In this document: piece after piece, positions 61,910 to 64,000 of the stretch
Layout: each line of letters opens with the position of its first letter
Numbering within the stretch: position 1 is the stretch's first letter
DNA from: Chlorobiaceae bacterium
GTDB lineage: Bacteria; Bacteroidota; Chlorobiia; Chlorobiales; Chlorobiaceae
Assembly (NCBI GenBank): GCA_013334965.1
Contig: JAAXWO010000012.1
Coordinates: forward strand, 22,176 to 86,175
Direction: 5' to 3'
Length of the DNA stretch: 64,000 nucleotides
Notes under the pieces: generated by a model
Told to the model about the DNA's origin: nothing
Databases searched by the model: none
Seen by the model: only the letters and a program-made list of their open reading frames with translations
Translations under genes and position numbers: made by a program

Positions 61910-62662
61910 GTGGCAATATCTGATAAAAATCGAAAAATACTTTGGGGGAAGTCTGGGAACCGATGTGCGATGTGCAGACATCCGCTTGTAGTTGACTCTA
62001 CCTCGCTTGATTCAGAATCGGTCGTGGGTGATGAGTGCCATATTATCTCCAATGCTAAGGGCGGTCCGAGACACGACGCTCGCTTCCCTTCATTCGAAAT
62101 TGATGAACTATCAAATTTAATGTTGCTATGCCGTGTTCATCACAAACTCGTTGATGATCAGGATGAAACCTACACAGTGGACCTACTTCGCAGCATAAAA
62201 GAAAATCATGAAAAGTGGGTTGAGAATAAGCTCAAGGAAGAAACCGAAATTCCTGCTGTTAAGATAATACGCATGAGGAGCGAAATGCCAACTCAACTAT
62301 CAGTAATTCAATCTGGTAAGGAATTGCTGAATCTGGCCATTGGCTGTCACGGATTGTATTCTGATTACTGTGATGACCTAGACGATGAAGAAACAGCCTT
62401 GGTGGGATGCTTCATTCAAAATCTTTCAGATTGGGCGGATCTTGGAGATTGGCTTGAGCCTATTGAATGTATAAGGGCTGCTAAGTTTTTAAACGACGAA
62501 ATAAGGCGATTGAAAGAACGTGGCTTTATGGTTTTTGTGGCCAAGGAAAAACAAAGGATAGTGGGCGGTATCAGCGGTCCGTCAACATGGTGGGCGTTGC
62601 ACTTATCAGTAAAACGCGATTCTGATACAGACATTGTTTCTGCCGGTAATGAGAGTTGTTAA
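61910..62662 (+). CDS. Cassette 3: HNH-nuclease-like protein with unknown C-terminal domain
   Basis: 250 residues from GTG 61910, preceded by a strong AAGGAGGTG ribosome site. Residues about 17-80 resemble an HNH domain: CAMCRHPLV, DECHIISNAKGGPRHD (the first His) and LSNLMLLCRVHHKLVDD (N-x-H-x3-H type with CRVHH). The rest (about 95-250) is not recognised. Cassette-borne HNH proteins are often defence-related, but no modification gene accompanies this one. Confidence 0.72.
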   Translation: MAISDKNRKILWGKSGNRCAMCRHPLVVDSTSLDSESVVGDECHIISNAKGGPRHDARFPSFEIDELSNLMLLCRVHHKLVDDQDETYTVDLLRSIKENHEKWVENKLKEETEIPAVKIIRMRSEMPTQLSVIQSGKELLNLAIGCHGLYSDYCDDLDDEETALVGCFIQNLSDWADLGDWLEPIECIRAAKFLNDEIRRLKERGFMVFVAKEKQRIVGGISGPSTWWALHLSVKRDSDTDIVSAGNESC

Positions 62663-62668
62663 TAAAAT

Positions 62669-62734
62669 GCCTAACAAGGTCTTCGTGACCCGACGGTCTT
62701 CTTCGTCGGCTGCTACTCAATGGCTACGTTAGGT
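62669..62734 (+). other. attC site after cassette 3
   Basis: GCCTAAC (62669-62675) and GTTAGGT (62728-62734) match the RYYYAAC and GTTRRRY consensus exactly. An inner CCGACG/CGTCGG stem is present. 66 bp long. Confidence 0.82.
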
Positions 62735-62749
62735 TTATTCAGAGGGTTT

Positions 62750-63574
62750 ATGACGAGAAAGTATTGGTCGCAACGAAAGGGGCTTACTGCTAAATTTGAT
62801 CTCGATTCGCTTAGGAAGGCGTTTCGGGCCATCTTTATTGACTTTCAGGACCACGACTACTACCAAGAGTACTTTGGTTACTATTGCGTGGATGCTGGCG
62901 AAGTATCCGGGAAGGCAGGTTCTGACATCTCCAATTTCATTTTTCGGAAAACTCGGCGGCAAATCGACTGGCCGGTCATGGATACTATTGAGAAACTTGA
63001 TGAGGACGTGTTCTTTGACTTGGTGGAATTGCTGCACGATTGTATCTCCTTTCCCAAGGAAGGATACTTTCATTCATACGGTAACTGTGGAATGCACTAT
63101 TCGGACTTTGACCAAGCGAAGGGGCAAGAAGAGTATCGCGCTCAACTAAACGAGATATTGTGCGACTACGGTCAGGGATATGAAATCTCCAAGAACGGTG
63201 AAATTCAGTATCTATTGTCGGAAGGTCTACGGGAGCTTACCGATGCAACTGCTCCAATCAAACCGGGTGAGGAGAAGACAATTATAGAAAAGATGAACCG
63301 AGCGATCGCAAAATACAGGGACAGGCACTCGTCAGGAGTCGATCGAAAAGATGCGGTTCGAGAACTCGCAGACATACTCGAGTATCTTCGCCCAGAAATA
63401 AAGTTAGAAATGCTAACAAAAGACGAAAGCGAGTTGTTCAACATCGCGAACAATTTCACTATTCGCCACAATCGAGCCGGACAGAAGGATGATTATTCAG
63501 TAGTATGGTTGAGTTGGATATTTTATCTGTATTTATCAACCATTCACCTTATACTAAGGATTAGAAAAACCTAA
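62750..63574 (+). CDS. Cassette 4: unrecognised protein
   Basis: 274 residues from ATG 62750, with GAGGG ribosome site. The N-terminal half is mixed; the C-terminal 90 residues are helical and end in a hydrophobic helix (WLSWIFYLYLSTIHLILRI) after NNFTIRHNRAGQ. I cannot assign a family; the helical end is reminiscent of HEPN-like proteins but no Rx4-6H motif is certain. The stop codon lies in the following attC. Confidence 0.7.
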   Translation: MTRKYWSQRKGLTAKFDLDSLRKAFRAIFIDFQDHDYYQEYFGYYCVDAGEVSGKAGSDISNFIFRKTRRQIDWPVMDTIEKLDEDVFFDLVELLHDCISFPKEGYFHSYGNCGMHYSDFDQAKGQEEYRAQLNEILCDYGQGYEISKNGEIQYLLSEGLRELTDATAPIKPGEEKTIIEKMNRAIAKYRDRHSSGVDRKDAVRELADILEYLRPEIKLEMLTKDESELFNIANNFTIRHNRAGQKDDYSVVWLSWIFYLYLSTIHLILRIRKT

Positions 63575-63619
63575 CATCTATTTAATCTGCAAATTTGCAG
63601 CGCAAATTGACGGTTAAAT
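63569..63619 (+). other. attC site after cassette 4
   Basis: ACCTAAC (63569-63575) and GTTAAAT (63613-63619) fit the consensus boxes. The centre holds the perfect palindrome CTGCAAATTTGCAG. 51 bp long; a bit weaker in its inner pairing than the others. Confidence 0.65.
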
Positions 63620-63769
63620 AGAATGAATTGCGGGACGTTGTTCAGTATTGTGAGCAGCCGTTATTTCCTTTTAAACCATACGAGGTATAATCAATTCAGC
63701 TAAACAAAAACAAGGAGCATTGAAGTACTCCCCAATCGTAGGGCAGCTATCGAGAGAAAATAAGTTTGT

Positions 63770-63874
63770 TCATGCTGCTTCTGGGGTCAGTCGGTTAATT
63801 GCATAGTAGACCGTTTCAGGAACCGCGCCATCAAGTGATTTGTGTCGGCGATCCGAATTGTAGTCATTGAACCA
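63770..63874 (-). pseudogene. IS3-family transposase OrfB, C-terminal remnant
   Basis: The minus strand reads WFNDYNSDRRHKSLDGAVPE and on to a stop (34 codons). The Y-N-x-x-R-x-H-x-SL pattern is the C-terminal end of IS3-type DDE transposases. It is cut at 63874/63875 by another sequence. Confidence 0.8.
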
Positions 63875-64000
63875 TGAAGTGGACCCGCCTCAGTGGACAA
63901 AAAACAGGCGAATTTAAGCTAATAACTCACGGCTTATGCAGCTGAATGGCGCTGCCCCAATTCAATGAATTTATCGACGATCCTGGCTCCACCACCTGTT
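63875..64000 (-). mobile_element. End of a second insertion sequence, cutting the IS3 remnant
   Basis: From 63875 the sequence TGAAGTGGACCCGCCTCAGT begins abruptly, and looks like an IS terminal inverted repeat. A minus-strand frame (63934-64000) ends GGARIVDKFIELGQRHSAA and is cut by the window edge; it is probably this element's transposase C-terminus. Confidence 0.6.

Larger units (their letters stand above)
60224..63619 (+). mobile_element. Integron cassette array without integrase (CALIN)
   Basis: Four same-strand genes are each followed closely by an attC-like site with RYYYAAC/GTTRRRY-type ends and an internal imperfect hairpin; the stop codon of genes 1 and 4 lies inside the attC. 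Inter-gene distances are 65, 109 and 87 bp. GC is lower than in the flanking core. No intI is in the window, so the array is a CALIN or its integrase lies elsewhere. The right side is closed by insertion-sequence remnants. Confidence 0.8.

Overview
The window looks like a chromosomal segment of a green sulfur bacterium (Chlorobiaceae, Chlorobium/Chlorobaculum-like). This is an inference from gene content and moderately high GC; no 16S rRNA gene is present. Supporting genes are an AcnB aconitase (reductive TCA cycle), a B12-dependent class II ribonucleotide reductase behind a cobalamin riboswitch, a bacillithiol-type glycosyltransferase (BshA), a pyruvoyl-dependent arginine decarboxylase and an archaeal-type methionine adenosyltransferase.

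Layout. 1-2.6 kb: groES-groEL behind a perfect CIRCE operator. 2.9-6.5 kb: an AT-richer acyl-adenylate synthetase and a hybrid histidine kinase whose receiver lacks the phosphoacceptor Asp. 7-25.8 kb: housekeeping genes (queC, CPBP protease, trpA, glycosyltransferase, CDF transporter, archaeal-type MAT, CorC/HlyC protein, bshA, mreB, hisD-queA, acnB), a small lipoprotein, tRNA-Gln, a methyltransferase and a substrate-binding lipoprotein with its lobes in permuted order. 25.9-32.3 kb: a tetR-acrA-acrB-oprM efflux operon with a 16-bp palindromic operator. 32.3-34.9 kb: an AT-rich, gene-poor stretch with an H-NS-like gene, between a decayed and an intact copy of a tRNA-Arg 3' end, followed by three tRNAs. 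35-50.5 kb: cell-wall and NAD genes (murA, EnvC-like factor, nadE, nadB, nadA, mreC-mreD-mrdA), pdaD, tyrS, smpB, an FAD oxidase and a second GroES-like protein. 50.6-51.6 kb: tandem 357-bp repeats built from small palindromes. 51.8-59.9 kb: S1/P1-like nuclease, pentapeptide-repeat membrane protein, epimerase, then the riboswitch and nrdJ with a 370-residue intein. 60.2-63.6 kb: four promoterless-looking gene cassettes, each followed by an attC-like site, with no integrase in the window (a CALIN). 63.8-64 kb: an IS3 transposase remnant broken by the end of another insertion sequence.

Functional themes. Protein folding (GroES/EL under HrcA/CIRCE control), cell shape (MreB/C/D, PBP2, MurA, EnvC-like), queuosine (queC, queA), de novo NAD synthesis (nadB, nadA, nadE) and B12-responsive dNTP synthesis form the core. 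The accessory parts are the AT-rich H-NS region, the palindrome array and the cassette array, the last being the best candidate for undescribed biology because all four cassette genes are unknown or only partly recognisable.
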